Assembly (NCBI GenBank): GCA_032158125.1 | Contig: JASKOT010000007.1 | Span: 62,001-126,000, forward strand | Direction of reading: 5' to 3' | Length of the DNA: 64,000 bases | Origin: Papiliotrema nemorosa | Taxonomy: Eukaryota > Basidiomycota > Tremellomycetes > Tremellales > Rhynchogastremaceae | Shown here: positions 23,001 through 34,850 of the stretch, one piece after another | Layout: each line of letters starts with the position of its first letter | Numbering within the stretch: position 1 is the first letter of the stretch | Program-made: the position numbers and the translations under genes | Notes under the pieces: model-generated | What the model saw: only the letters and a program-made list of their open reading frames with translations | Databases searched by the model: none | Told to the model about the DNA's origin: nothing

Positions 23001-25010
23001 GTGCGAAGAGAAATGGGTCCAGGTACGACCAGCTTTTGATCTTTTCGCGGGTTGTCGTTTGAGGTGGATCGTCCCAAGTCTGCTGGAAAGCGTATACGAG
23101 AGATTGAGATGTCGCCCGATTTCGTTCGATCCCTTATTCTAAAGCTTTCAGGAGGAAGGCCAAGCTCTTTGGCAGGGTCCGATTGGCCGATCGTGTCAAA
23201 GATACCGGCGACGTCGTCAGAGAAGGACATGGTCACTGGACGTCTGGGTGAAGGGGATGCACGTTGATTTTGGTATCTAGACTCGTCATCGAAAGCGTCT
23301 GCGGGCTGACGTCGATGCATTGTGTCAAATTTTGGCGTGGACCTGGAGGACGCGGGAGGTAGCGAGGGTTCTACGGGACTGTCTGGTAGAGGCTTATCGA
23401 CGAGTCGAGGGCTGGTCTCGGATCGCCGGCGTCCGGTAGGCGTCACAGATTGTCGGCCTGGCTCGTTGGGCGAATCGAAGCGATCCGTTGGTTCGACCGT
23501 GGGAGTGGCCTCGGTCAAGGGTGTTTTCATCGTGGCTGTGACCGGCGGGTCATTTTCGGATGGCGAGATTGCAGCATTGTCGTTTGCAGGGGATATCACT
23601 CGCCGTCGCGCGTCTGCCTCTTGCCTGTACGTGTCGGGGACCGGAGGTACCGGCGGTCTCGAAGATTCAGGCGAGGCGAATCGAGAGGCAGTTGGGAGTG
23701 ACGGACTGGTGGTTGGCTACATGTTAGCCAGCTTCCAGTCTGACAGCTCACTGTATGTTCTCGCGAGGTGGAAGCACCAAACATACGCCCAAACATGCCT
23801 CTGGCCTTGTTTCGTAAACTCTATAATTGAGCTATACTCATCATGTGGTCTCACCTTGGATCCCTCGTGGCTGTTATTGGAGCTCTCTCTTGATCTCGTT
23901 CCGGGTCGTTCTGATATCGTTGCCATTTTCTCCGGACTATTGCTCGGTAAGCTTTTCAAATCTGAAAACCTATCCCAACCGTCCTCGCTCCCGCTGACAC
24001 TTGCACTAGCCGCTCTGTTTGTTCTGGACAGTGTCCGGTGGTTCGATGGGCTGATGGTTCCTCGAGATCCTCCATTCGCTACATTGACCATACTCGAGCC
24101 AAGACCCATAGACTGTGAAGTGGGCAATGGCGGCGCGGGGGATTGTCGCGTGTGGAAGGTTTGTCCATTTGCACCCGTCGCTTTGGGTCCAGCTTGGTGA
24201 TGCCCGTTGCCGTTTGCCGATTCATTCGATGCGGTATTACCGTTGGTTCTGGCCTCTTTGGCTTTTCGAACAAGTGTCGCCAGGTCGGGAGAGGATGCCG
24301 TCCCTGGTGATCTGAATATGCTCCTGCGCTTTGAGACACCCTTCTTTCCTGATCCCCCCGTCATGGTCTGAGACTCGTTGAGCTCAGCTGCAGGTTAGCA
24401 AAAGAATCTCAAGGAGAGATACGAGCTCACCGTCTATACCTAGACTTTGACTGGCGATTCTCTTTGACGAAGACGAGGCGGAAATCTGGCTCATCCGACT
24501 CGGACTCATCGTGCTCGTTCCGCTATCCTGACTTTCCATGGTTCTATGCGATGTCCTGTTGACCAAGGTCTTTTTGGGTGACGGTGTAGGTGGAATCACA
24601 TCAAAACTTGCTTGTCCACCTTTTATATTGTTCGACACCATTGTTCCTGATGAACCCGCGCCTCGATCCAACGACGATCGGCCTAATTGACGCAGATCAT
24701 CCTCGTAGCTCCTCTTCTCCACCGGTACGGGCGCATCCACATCTCCCGAGATCACACCAAGGCGTCTAGGTGAGCCGAACCCTTCGTCCTCGTCGAGAAC
24801 AGGAGATCCTTTAAGAAAGATTGTCTTGGTGGGATTCAACAGGGCAGCTTCGAAATCCGCTTCGGAGCGTTTCATCGATCGGTTGGAAGAGATGGAGGGG
24901 CGAGGGACATCAGATATGGGCGATGCTTGTCGAGCTAGAGAATTTTTGGTGGATCCACCAGGGGAAGGTGCGCGAGGAGGAGGGACGGGGGAGAGACGAC
25001 CTCTTGACAT
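20003..25010 (-). CDS. Sec7-PH guanine nucleotide exchange factor for Arf (EFA6/PSD type)
   Basis: Predicted to activate an Arf GTPase at the plasma membrane or endosomes. About ten exons are read from the ATG at 25010 to the stop at 20003. The N-terminal ~770 residues are disordered, Ser/Pro-rich. The Sec7 domain follows, from about 22470 down to 21980: AFRDLCAKLHLRAESQEIDR aligns with the Sec7 active-site loop and keeps the catalytic Glu, and AMLMLNTDLH is the second Sec7 motif. A PH domain starts near 21190 (KEGMLWRRTGMEIG, then KKEWKQFFAVVQKG). The C-terminal coiled-coil (KAHANWTARCKYL and DALQEAIALRIKKQGE) is typical of EFA6/PSD and fungal Syt1/Yel1 relatives. Among yeast proteins I cannot decide between Syt1 and Yel1. 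The exact Sec7 splice acceptor was chosen to fit the motif. Confidence 0.85.
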
Positions 25011-25300
25011 GATGCCGGGTGGGCGAGGTCGACCCGAGCGCAGTGCGATGGTCAAGACAGTCTGATGTCTAGCACCGTGCGATCTTCTGATCTTCCTGAG
25101 CAGGCGGAATCTCACGTCCAGAGTGCCCAAGACGCGACGGTGGGTGAGAATGGTGGTGATTTGTCCAGCTGAAACACTGCGACAATGGAGGGCGGCCCAT
25201 GATGGTTCTCGGATCCGAAAGTAGCCAGATCCCGACTGACGTTTCAGAAATCTCACTCGATAGTAGTCGCCTCGACCCAACTGACACCCTTTCATAACCC
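25011..25300. promoter_or_regulatory. Divergent promoter region ArfGEF/CUE3
   Basis: A 290-bp gap between divergent start codons. A frame on the minus strand stays open through it but would add about 118 residues of non-conserved sequence to the ArfGEF, so I left it out. No clear promoter element is seen. Confidence 0.4.
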
Positions 25301-27268
25301 ATGGCGATCGCAGTACCATCGACGCGGCCCCCGCTGGCACTACAAGTGAGGGCACTCCCAGCATTGATCTCTCGACTCGATGTGGACCACCCAGATCTGG
25401 ACTTGCTCCAGGTGATTTTATCGCTGCTCACACGGCAAGAGATACAGAATGGCCATGTCGCCGATGTACGACCCTTGCAGGCTTTACGAGCTCTACAGAG
25501 CGATCAAAAACAGTGGTCAGGAGTCAAAGACGTGCCAAATTTGCTCCTCGACATGATCATAGCCTACCCCACCCACATCGAGGCCATGACTCCCATTATC
25601 GATTCGATCCTCTCTTCCTGTCCCTCTATCCTCGATACGATACGGACAGAGATATTGCCCGAGCTGGTGACTCGAATCCGACTCTCCGACTCCACACCTG
25701 ACCTCGCTGTATCAGTCAGAGTCATTCTCTCCCTCGTTCGCGCACACGACGAGCTCCTCGGTGTACTCCTCTCCGAGGCGGACTATGTTCTCCCCGCATT
25801 CCGAGATGCCTATCCCAAGATCAGTCGGGACAAATCGGGATTGTCCGTCAAGTCGGACATGTTGGTGGTTTGTCATACACTGATACAAGTCATGGGTGCA
25901 TCAGGAGGAGGGGAGGCTATGAAGAGGCTGATGAGTGATTCTGCGGGTTCGAGCAAGCGGCCGCTTGTGGATGGGACGCTCAGGAGCGATTATGAAGCGG
26001 TCTTTGAGCGTTTGGCCGGGGTACAACAAGAGGAGATCGATGTGTTGAAGGCGGCACAGGAGGAGCGGGCGAGGAGTGACCCGGTGAGTGTGGTTTAGGA
26101 TGTCAGAAGTGGTGTAGCTGATCATCAAGCGATTAACACCTCTGCTCAACCTGTTTCCAGATATCCCTCCGACACTGCTACTTGGTGCGGTCAATCATGC
26201 GTCGTTCATCCCTTCCACATTGTCTACATACGAAGAGGCAGCTGCGCCGATCATTGACGCGATATTGTCTGGCGGAGGCACTCTCCCGGCTGATCTCTTT
26301 GAATTGAGAGAGTTTGTCCAGCAGGCTGCACCGCAAGTCTCGGCACCCGAGCCGCCAAAGGTTGCCAGAGATAATATTTGGAACCAAGAGTCACTCGATA
26401 TCTCCAGGCTCAAGATCAAGGATGAGAATGACCCGTGAGCCACCATTCTTGCCGCAATGTTTCGCTAACAAGCAGGACTCTGCTACAGATGGGTAATACT
26501 ATCCCGGATCATCTTCGAGAATCCATCATGCGACTCGTACAGTCTCAAGAGGAAGAGGAAGAAGATCTCGCTCGAGCTCTGCGAGAGGCACACGGGGAAC
26601 CTATAGGGCATCACCAGGTTGATGATGGAGAGGAAGAGACTATACGGGGTATACGCGTGGCAGAGGGTGAAGAGAGCGATGATGAGTCGGGTGACAAGGT
26701 TGTGGTGAGTCGGATCTCCGATCCGTTGGAACATCCCGTGCCCGTGGGCAGTACTCATATACAGTCACGCCGACCAAGCGGTTCAGAGTTGTACGACGTG
26801 GATCAACAAACCAAACTCGAACTAGCCTATTTATCCGATCCCAAGGTGTTTGACAGGGATTCCGGGACTCGCAAGAGCGCAGCGAGAAAAAAGTTGAGAG
26901 AGATTACAGGAATGGACGATCCTCAATTGGAAGGATGGAGAATCATGTTGGATCGAAATCCGCACAAAGAGGCAATTCTGTCTCGACACACTTTTGCGCC
27001 AAAGAACAATTATCTCGGGTCCACAGCGGCCAGTGAGTCTGGAGGAGGCAAGGGGAAGGGAGGAGGGGGTCGAGGCGGTGGAGGAGCTGGTAGAGGAGGA
27101 GGTGAGGGTTCAGGTACTCGAGGTGGACATGGCGGAGGCGGGAGCGCGGGAGGAGGACGAGGAGGTGGCGGAAGAGGAAGAGGTAGCAAAGGAAGTCGAG
27201 GGCACTCGAACGCTGCGAGAACAAGGGGTCACGATAAGAAGATGTCAAGAATGGGTGCGGGAGTGTGA
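25301..27268 (+). CDS. CUE3: CUE-domain protein Cue3/ASCC2 (RQT complex)
   Basis: ASCC2/Cue3 is the ubiquitin-binding subunit of the RQT complex (with the helicase Slh1/ASCC3 and Rqt4/ASCC1), which splits collided ribosomes. Three exons are predicted: 25301-26083, 26118-26434 and 26476-27268. An all-helical N-terminal part is followed by a CUE domain (LLNLFPDIPPTLLLGAVNH, then LPADLFELREFV) around residues 265-330. The family's C-terminal signature is very clear: LAYLSDPKVFDRDS, with RKKLREITGMDDPQLEGWRI and MLDRNPHKE. The protein ends in an RGG/Gly-rich tail (about 27040-27240) that suggests RNA or ribosome contact. Splicing at 26434/26476 was chosen to join Asp-Pro to Thr-Leu-Leu-Gln. Confidence 0.92.
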
Positions 27269-27391
27269 GCCTCGATCGATGTGTGACACTACATCGGTAT
27301 GCAGATATGACGTGCATCGTCGTCCTCTTGTACTATATGAAAAGCGAGAAATAATCTATTAACCATGCTGGGACCACTCGGATGGGCCACA
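27269..27391. other. Short convergent gap CUE3/flippase
   Basis: Only 123 bp separate the stop codons of two convergent genes, so their 3' UTRs almost certainly overlap. No other feature is seen. Confidence 0.5.
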
Positions 27392-30300
27392 TTATACTCT
27401 GGGCGGTTCAGGCGGAGCAATGTTTTGCCCAGCACCCAACGCTCTGCCGAAACCCTCTTGCCTATTCTCCTCGTCATCCCTCTCCGCCGCCAACCTCGAT
27501 TCACTCTGTTTTCTCAACATGGACCCCTTTCTCGGTGTTGTCTGTGTTGCATCCCCTTCCGACCTTCCCGTTGCCCCCGTTCCCGCCCTCTTTCGGCCGA
27601 TACTCAATACTGAACCCGCTCGTTCTCGAATCTTGCCCATACCACCCCATGGGTGCAGCTGGTTTTGAGACGGGGAAGGCGAGATTTGATTGCTCGTTCG
27701 ACCAGCGGAGATTGGGTTCAAGCGAGATCGGAACGTTTGTCTTCGTCGGGAAGACTCCGATAAGCGTGATTGCATTCGTTGGATCGCGACTCCTCCTTCC
27801 TCGACGGTAAAGTCGAAACCTCGACTCGGTTCACGAGAGAGACCCGTCGACACTGCTTGTCAGTGGGAAAAACGGCACAAGAGACTCACTGTCGACCTGA
27901 GATCCCCTAGCACTGCTCGACTGAGCGTATCGGCCCGACTGTTGCGACCGTTGGGATGGGCGACTCATGAGCATGCCTGCGATTCCTCTAGGTCGCTGAC
28001 CCTCCAGATCTGTCAACGGGATATCTTCCATCTGATCATGACCCTTGTGCGCTTCGGCCGAGACGGGTTGAGGGCGGTCTTGGTCTTCCGGACGTTCGCC
28101 TGCTGCCTTTTCTTGCAGTTTGCCACCTAGAAGAGGATGTGTGGCGGGATCGACGTCGGGCGAGTACTTGCGGACAAGACGCATCGTGTCGACGTCGTTG
28201 GGGATGATGTTTTGCTGGAACCACTTGAAGAGGTACCGCGGTAAAAGAGCAATGATGAGTACGAATGGCCAGCCAAACCAGTATGCCGCGGACCGGAACA
28301 AAAAGACATCGTTGCCGTATACACCGGTGTAAAAGGACGAGGGCGGGATGATCGAGTAGATGGCGGTAAAGACCCACACCAAGAAAGGACCGAGCAGTAT
28401 CGCACCAAACGTCCACCAGTTCCACGAATAGACGTTGAGACCGTTGAAGAAATTGGCAACCATGACCGCACCGATGACCATGGTCGTGGACATTTCGTAA
28501 ATGTACGGGTTGTACCCGTCGCCTCGAGTCGTCGTGGTAATGTAGGTAAAGTGGAGGAAAAAGTAGATGACGGCCGATTGATACCAGCCCTCCATGAGGT
28601 AGTAGACGAATTTCCCCATGCCAAAGTATTTTTGCTCTCGACCGTATCGATACAGCTCGGGCAGCGACATGAGAATGTCGGCGTCAATGTTGCGGTCAAA
28701 CAGGCCTATGGCAATGACGGGTGCAATAGTCCAAAAGACGTTCCAGAAGAGTAGGTAGACGTAAGCAAAGACGTACGTGGTCGACCATCCACAAAAGATT
28801 TGGAACCAGAACAAGACTCCAATACCAATGATGTTTTTGTAGAAAAAGTTGAGAATCATGTTGGAGTTTCGGAAGTAGGACCAGTGACCGTGGACAAAGA
28901 GCAGGCGGCAGAGGTATCGGAATTGTGCAATGGCGTAGTCGGACGAGTTGACGGCTTGCAGACCCTCTTCACCGGAAATACCCACTCCAACGTCGGCAGC
29001 TTGGATCATTGACACGTCGTTGGCTCCGTCACCGATGGCCAAGCACATGACACCGAGATTGTCTTTGATCAGTCGGACGATTTGGGCTTTCTGCAAGGGG
29101 GAGACTCGACAACAAATGACCGTGTTGCACCGGGTGGACAGGGCGAGCAAGAGATCGTTGGTCTCGGGGTCTTCAAAGGCGTGGGCTAGCGCATGGCCGT
29201 CGATAACGAGGGAGAAACCACCGGGTCGTAGTCCGTTGTCGCCGCCGACGAGGGATCGCACACCAGTGTTGACTCGGTCCAACCGGGGTCGGAGATCGAC
29301 CGAGGCGCGGGACACGGTTCGCGTGACAGCGAGACCTTCTTCGCCGAAAAAGGTCTCCAATGCGTCGCTAATCTGGTCATGAATGGAGTGTTGGCCTTCT
29401 CTGACGATGATCAGGTTGGTCTCGGGTGTCAAGAGGTGCGTCGTGTAGCCGATGGCGACGGCCGTCTCGAGCTTGTCACCCGTGGCGACCCAGACTTTGA
29501 TGCCGGCCCGCTTGAGATCGGAGATGGCTTCGGGCACGCCGTCTTGGAGTTTGTCTTCGATTGCAGTCGCACCCAAAAGGGTCAGGTCCTGTTCGATCCT
29601 TGCAGATACTTCTTCGATGCGCGATTCTCGGTCGTTGAGGGCCACGGAAGCGTCGTGGTATTCTTTGGCCCAGGCGTCGTATTCGTGCGGGTCAAGGACA
29701 CGGTAGGCGAGACATAGCGTTCGGAGACCTTCAGAGGCAAAGTATTGCAGGTCCTTGTCAGTCTTTTGTCGAAGCTCTTGTTGCGTGCTATCCTTGCCGA
29801 GTCGTTCAAAAATGACATTATCGGCCCCTTTGGTGAGGAGGAAGATGCGTCCATCTTGATCAAGTTTACGAAGGATGACTGACATTCTCTTTCGGGTCGA
29901 GTTGAATTCCAGCACGTGCAATAGCTCATACTCGTCGGGCTCGTCGCCGAATGGTGTGGAGAGTTTGACAATGTTGTGGTCGCGTCCCCTAAAGACGAAA
30001 CCGACATCGGCAGCGGATTGGACCAATGCGGCCTCGTCGGGACTCTGCGCCTTGTATTCGATGACGCCTGGCTCTGGCTCGGCCGCGAGGACCGTATGGC
30101 ATAGACCCAGAACGGCAAAGAAACCATGCAAGATTCGTGATTGCTCCGAATCGTGCTCTTGTAGATCCTTGTCCAGCTGCGCATCGTGGAAATGAGCGAG
30201 CACTTCTTTTGGCATGGAGACCTTCACATCGCTCGAGCTGCTCGGATCTTGGTCGGACGACGAGGCGGAATCGGATGAAGTAGATAGGGTCTTTTTGCCG

Positions 30301-32073
30301 AGCTTGTCGTTTTCCAGGGTAGGGGTCTCGGTCTCTCCCACGTAGATTTTCCCGCCGACAGAGCATTGGCGGAAGATCATTGCGTTTTGTGTCAGCGTAC
30401 CTGAAGGTTAGCAAAGGAGGTGAACGTATACCCACCAGTCTTGTCTGAAAAGATGTATTCAATCTGGCCCAGGTCGTCTGACAAGTTCCAACTTCTGGCC
30501 ATGGTTCGAGTCGTCACGCCATTCTTGACATACTTGATCGCATGATCCCAGTAGATGAAGGCTGCTTGAGCTGTTCGCACAAACTCGATGGAGATGTAGA
30601 GGGAGATGGGCACAATGTTTTGAAACGTGATAAAGGCGTTGGCAAAGGTGACCAACCCGTTGATATTCGGGTTGTCGCCCGATGTATCGGCAAACAGCAT
30701 CCAATACGCGTCTTGGTTGTACCACCGGACTTCGTTGAAATGGTCGACAATGGCACACACCATGGCGATCAGACCTAGGATGGACAAGTTGAGCAAGACT
30801 TGAGGGTTCATTTGGCGTTCCACCTTGGATCGCTTGGACGGGGTGCCGCCAGAGTTTTGCACGATTTTGGTATCACCACCGGTAAAGAGCACAATCCCAG
30901 TGACCCAGGCGGTGTTTCGGAGAACGCAACCTCGAAGCAGGGTCGTTTCGAGGGTGATGGGGTGGATGGCAGGTTCTCCTCGGTCACCAGGGGTGTCTAG
31001 GGTGACCACGGCTCCGTTGAGTCGATACATGTTGACGTCGGGCGGGTCGAGATCGACTCGGAGGCGTTCATGCGCACAGGCGTCGGCCGAGGCAAGATGG
31101 TCCATTCCGTTGACACCGTGACGTGATTTCAAGTTGGTCTCTCCGTCGAGGTTTTTGGTCTCAATGTAGCAGACGTCTTCTTCTTCTGATGTTGCGAGAA
31201 TGACAATATCTGGGGTCAGTGAGCCACCACATGGCGGTACGCACCGGCTGGGAACTGTTCATTTTCGTAAATCTTTACCACATCTCCCACCTTGACGTCC
31301 TCCCAGATGGTCCTATGCCATCCGAGCTCTTTGGCCGAATCGACGGCTTGCGGATCGTCTTCCCAGTTGGAGACTTGGCTGCGCATACGGGACAGATCCT
31401 GGCCTTGAGGCGCTGCACCAGTGACCGGTTCGTTTGCGGTCAAACCGTCCGCTCCTCCCAGCACATCCTCCTTTCCTCCGTGCTTTGCCTTTTTGCTCTT
31501 CCTCTTGGGTAGTGGGATGCCCTTGACAAAGGTTTTGGCCTTGCTCTGCATGGGGTTCTTGTTCTCATAGTCTGGTCCGCCGAGCACGTGGACGATGGAA
31601 TGGTTGACCTTGTGATCCGCCTGATGTCGTTTGATATCTTCATATCCGTCTTTGGCAGCTGTGATGGCGAGCACAGCCAAGAGGGGTAGAATGACAAGAC
31701 CGGGAGAGATGGTTGAGAATTTGGGGAAGAATTGCAAGATGGCAATGGCCAAGAAGAAGATGTTGGCGACTCTTCGAAACTGTTCAAACAGATTTCGAGG
31801 TAAAAAAGTGATGATGGTGTATTTCGAGGTGACATTTTGGTTGGACGAGTATTTGTGTTCTTTCAATACTCGACCTTTTTTGTCAAACATTTCTTCGGGC
31901 AGAGGGGTGTTGATGTAGAGTGAACGGGATTTCCCAGGACCTCGTTGTTTGGTCCATAGTGCAGAGGGTGAGAATTTGGCCAATGGAGTAGCGACATGCA
32001 GGTCCCACCAGCTCCTCTTGTTCCTCTTGGTCTTGTAGACCAAAGGCTGCGCCGAGGTCGATGCGGCTGTCAT
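27392..32073 (-). CDS. P4-type ATPase, phospholipid flippase of the Dnf1/2 class
   Basis: Flips aminophospholipids or phosphatidylcholine from the outer to the cytoplasmic leaflet of plasma or endosomal membrane, usually with a Cdc50/Lem3 partner. The long frame is joined across introns at about 31210 (before DIVILATSEEEDVCYIETKN), near 30400 (after IFSDKTG, spliced to TLTQNAM) and at 27837-27868. All P-type landmarks are present: the TLDGET-type loop as NLDGETNLKS, the phosphorylation site DKTG, LTKGADNVIF for nucleotide binding, VATGDKLETAVAIGY, and MCLAIGDGANDVSMIQAADVG. Ten hydrophobic segments are expected; those in the C-terminal half (28200-28900) are obvious. A Lys-rich insert (KRKSKKAKHGGK) near residue 205 and a long Arg/Ser-rich tail are cytoplasmic and may be phosphoregulated. 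PISLYISIEFVRTAQ favours the Dnf1/2 class over Drs2. Confidence 0.93.
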
Positions 32074-32684
32074 AATGTGGTGAGGGGTGGGCGATGAGGT
32101 ACGACCCTCTGCCAAGCAAGAGCGAAATTACCGATCGCCGAGGGTTGTTGTTGTGCGAGTTGACCGGTGACGTTGGGGCGATGATTATGCGTGAGTGGAC
32201 ATGGGAGGGGTTGGTATGATAGTCGATGAGTCTGATCTATGACTCGGACTGAGGAGTGAGTCAACAGGTGGGATGGAAGGGGGAGGGATGATTGTTGATG
32301 AGGGGGGAGAGAGTGAGTGGAATGAAGGGAAATGGTGGATGACTGAGACTACGCGTTTCGCCGCCACCCCCCTCGTTCCCGCCGCCGCCCGGCCATGACT
32401 GATAGACGGAGAGTAAATCCCCCCCTCGGCCATCGGATGGTATATGGATCGAGGGGGCATCTATGCATGGCTACAACCCGCTGCAGTGTGCATGCGTGGC
32501 GCAGTATTATTCTACAGCTGACTGCTCTGTCGATCACCTATGCCAAAGGAAGGGAGACGAGAATTTTCCGTCGAGGAGAGGGTTTCATGGCCGCCGGGGG
32601 TGAGAAAAGTCACCAAACTAGCCCGAATTGGGTTTGCCCGAACGCGCCTGATGTTGTCCCTCTCTCGACCGATGCGGTACCACC
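32074..32684. promoter_or_regulatory. Divergent promoter region flippase/ANCHR-like
   Basis: This 611-bp gap lies between divergent starts. A single ACGCGT (MluI cell-cycle box core) occurs near 32351, too little by itself to infer regulation. C-rich stretches occur near 32360-32420. No conserved coding exon is seen. Confidence 0.4.
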
Positions 32685-33819
32685 ATGCCAGATCTCGAAG
32701 ATGAGCTCTTGAAGCGGTTCAGTGCATTGAGAGCACCATCTACCGATCCCACTACAATCGCACCTCGCACCGACCCAAGCGGGCCTATTCGGCAAGCTGC
32801 CGCGGAAGCAAGTGTGGAGGACGACGAGCTGGATGCAATTGCGAATGGCAGACCTCTACCGTCGACATCTCGACTAACGGATGGGGACGACGAAGATGCG
32901 AGTCTAGCCAAGCGGGTGAGGCATTTACGGGGCGACGCAAATCATCTCGAGGCCGCGGATACAGCCGGTGATGACGAGGTGGGCGCTGACGGAGCAATGG
33001 TCCGATTCCATGACTGATTGCACAGGTTGAAGCGTACCTCGCCAGTCTCTCTGGTGCAGAGATACCGAACGATCTGCCTGTCGAGCGTCAGGCGGGGGCT
33101 GGGCTCGAACGGGAAGCACGAAAGGCTTTACGAGACGTTCAGCCGCATCTCAACGGATCCGACAAGGACGACGAGGGATCAGAGATCGGGGACGATGTCG
33201 AAACAGAGGAAGAGATCCTGGAGCGTGCTCTGGCAGAAGCAGCGATGGAGGCCAAGGATGACAAATCGGATAAAGGATCCGAGTTTGCATCTGCAAATGC
33301 CAATCGCCCCACAGACGGCGCAAGAGGAGGCATTCCCGAGGACAACGTGGGAGACTCGTTGTTCCCCTCACTGCCTGCTCTGCCGACGCACGAACCGACA
33401 TTGGACGACGAAGTAGTCGATGACGACTTGCAAAAACGGATGGATCTCTTACTTGGTCTCTCTGGGCCCAAGGCCAAACCGGGGCCAACCCAACCCGTCT
33501 TGCCCTCTGCGCCGAAGCGTCAAGTGGGACAAGGTTGGAATCTGCCGGGATATAACGATAACAGGGATGACGATCTGGATACTTGGTGTTGTAGGTAGAA
33601 AGGCTATCGGCACAATCAAGCTGACCTGTAGGTATATGTAACAAAGACGCAGATGTCGTTTGCTTCGGGTGTGACGAGGATCTGTATTGTAATGAATGCT
33701 GGAAAGAAGGGCACGAATTTGAAAAGCATCGGGCAAAGAAGTTTGTCTGGGGAGGCAAGAGGCGGATGTCGGTGCGGCATGAAGGGACGGTGCGACAATC
33801 GTTGGTAGATGCATCATGA
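32685..33819 (+). CDS. ANCHR (ZFYVE19)-like abscission/NoCut checkpoint protein
   Basis: Human ANCHR restrains the VPS4 ATPase so that abscission waits for chromatin to clear the midbody. Three exons (32685-32978, 33026-33590 and 33632-33819) encode about 348 residues. The N-terminal ~270 residues are acidic, with short helices such as VEAYLASLSGAEIPND and a long EEILERALAEAAMEA helix. The C-terminal zinc finger is diagnostic: WCCICNKDADVVCFGCD, then LYCNECWKEGHEFEKH, the B-box-like module found at the end of ANCHR. The exon 2/3 join falls inside the first Cys pair. No FYVE domain is visible, unlike the human protein, so the fungal version may bind membrane differently. Function is inferred from the zinc-finger type only. 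Confidence 0.8.
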
Positions 33820-33991
33820 CAAGTGTTCATACTGTACATAATCTATGGCGCCTTGGGCTTTTTAACTAGAGGGATCAGCTGGTGCTCGTGGATGTGCATA
33901 AATGAGCCCACCTCCGTATTTCGACCTCGCTTGGATTCGTCCAGCGACCCCACTCAGATCTTCAGCTCCTCGAACGATTTTATACCTGCCC
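33820..33991. other. Short convergent gap
   Basis: A 172-bp gap holds the 3' ends of the ANCHR-like gene and mitochondrial uS12. No feature is seen beyond the expected UTR sequence. Confidence 0.5.
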
Positions 33992-34490
33992 TCAGTACGC
34001 CGTATTGAACAATGGCAAGACCCACCTGACACCTGGCAGATCCTTGACTTGGCCCCCTCGAATCAAGACCACACTGTGTTCCTGTAAATTGTGCCCTTCA
34101 CCCGCAATGTACGCCAGAGTCGTCTCCCCCGTACTTAATTTGACTCGAGCGACTTTACGGACGGCCGAGTTGGGTTTCTTGGGTTTCGCCGTGAACACTT
34201 TGGCGCAGACTCCCTTTTTCTGCGGGCAACCTTCGAGGAGGGGCGATCGGGTCCATTTTTGTCGTGGTTTCCGGCATCCTTTCAGCACTGCAGATCAGTT
34301 TTGCCCCGACCGTAAAATACACAGACGCACCTTGCTGAATTGTGGCCGATGTCGAAGGGGTGGAAGAGAATGCGCGATTCAGGGTCAAGCGGGAGGACGA
34401 GGCGATGGGGAGGTGCGAGGGGTGGAAAGAAAGACGAGAGAAGGAGGATGTAAGGCTCGTCATTGAGCCGAGTGACCTTGTGACGTTCAT
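33992..34490 (-). CDS. MRPS12: Mitochondrial ribosomal protein uS12m
   Basis: Small-subunit protein at the decoding centre of the mitochondrial ribosome. Two exons (34331-34490 and 33992-34287) encode 151 residues. The N-terminus is a classic presequence, rich in Arg/Ser/Leu without acidic residues ([17 protein letters not shown]). The mature part matches S12 throughout: [50 protein letters not shown] and [14 protein letters not shown], ending in [16 protein letters not shown]. The PNS loop and the conserved lysine that contacts the decoding site are present. The start at 34490 begins the presequence; frames further upstream are not supported. Confidence 0.95.
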
Positions 34491-34850
34491 GTCTGCGAAG
34501 GTGAACAAGGGGTAGGTAGTGCAGAGGTTGGATACTGAAGGTGAGACCCTTTGGAGATTTCCGGGAAGAGTGATAAGCAGTCCCGTGTATGCCACGTCAT
34601 GTCCATATCACTTTGACTTTGTTTACGCGTCGCCACCCGAAAGATGAAACATCTCAGCTTCTCCTGCCACACAGCTCGACCTGCAACGCTCAACCCTCAT
34701 CAAACTCGTCTCTACCTCGCCATCCTTTCTTCCTTGTCTCGACTCAACGTGTGAAGAAGTCTTTCAGATTGGTTTGCGCAGCTTATAGCGGATTCACGCT
34801 TGGAACAGACCCACACGTCCAGTCGACCGCTCGTAGAGCTCCACGACAAA
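34491..34850. promoter_or_regulatory. Divergent promoter region uS12m/RAX1-like
   Basis: This 360-bp gap holds both promoters. One ACGCGT occurs near 34625. I see no TATA box, repeat or RNA gene. Confidence 0.4.
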
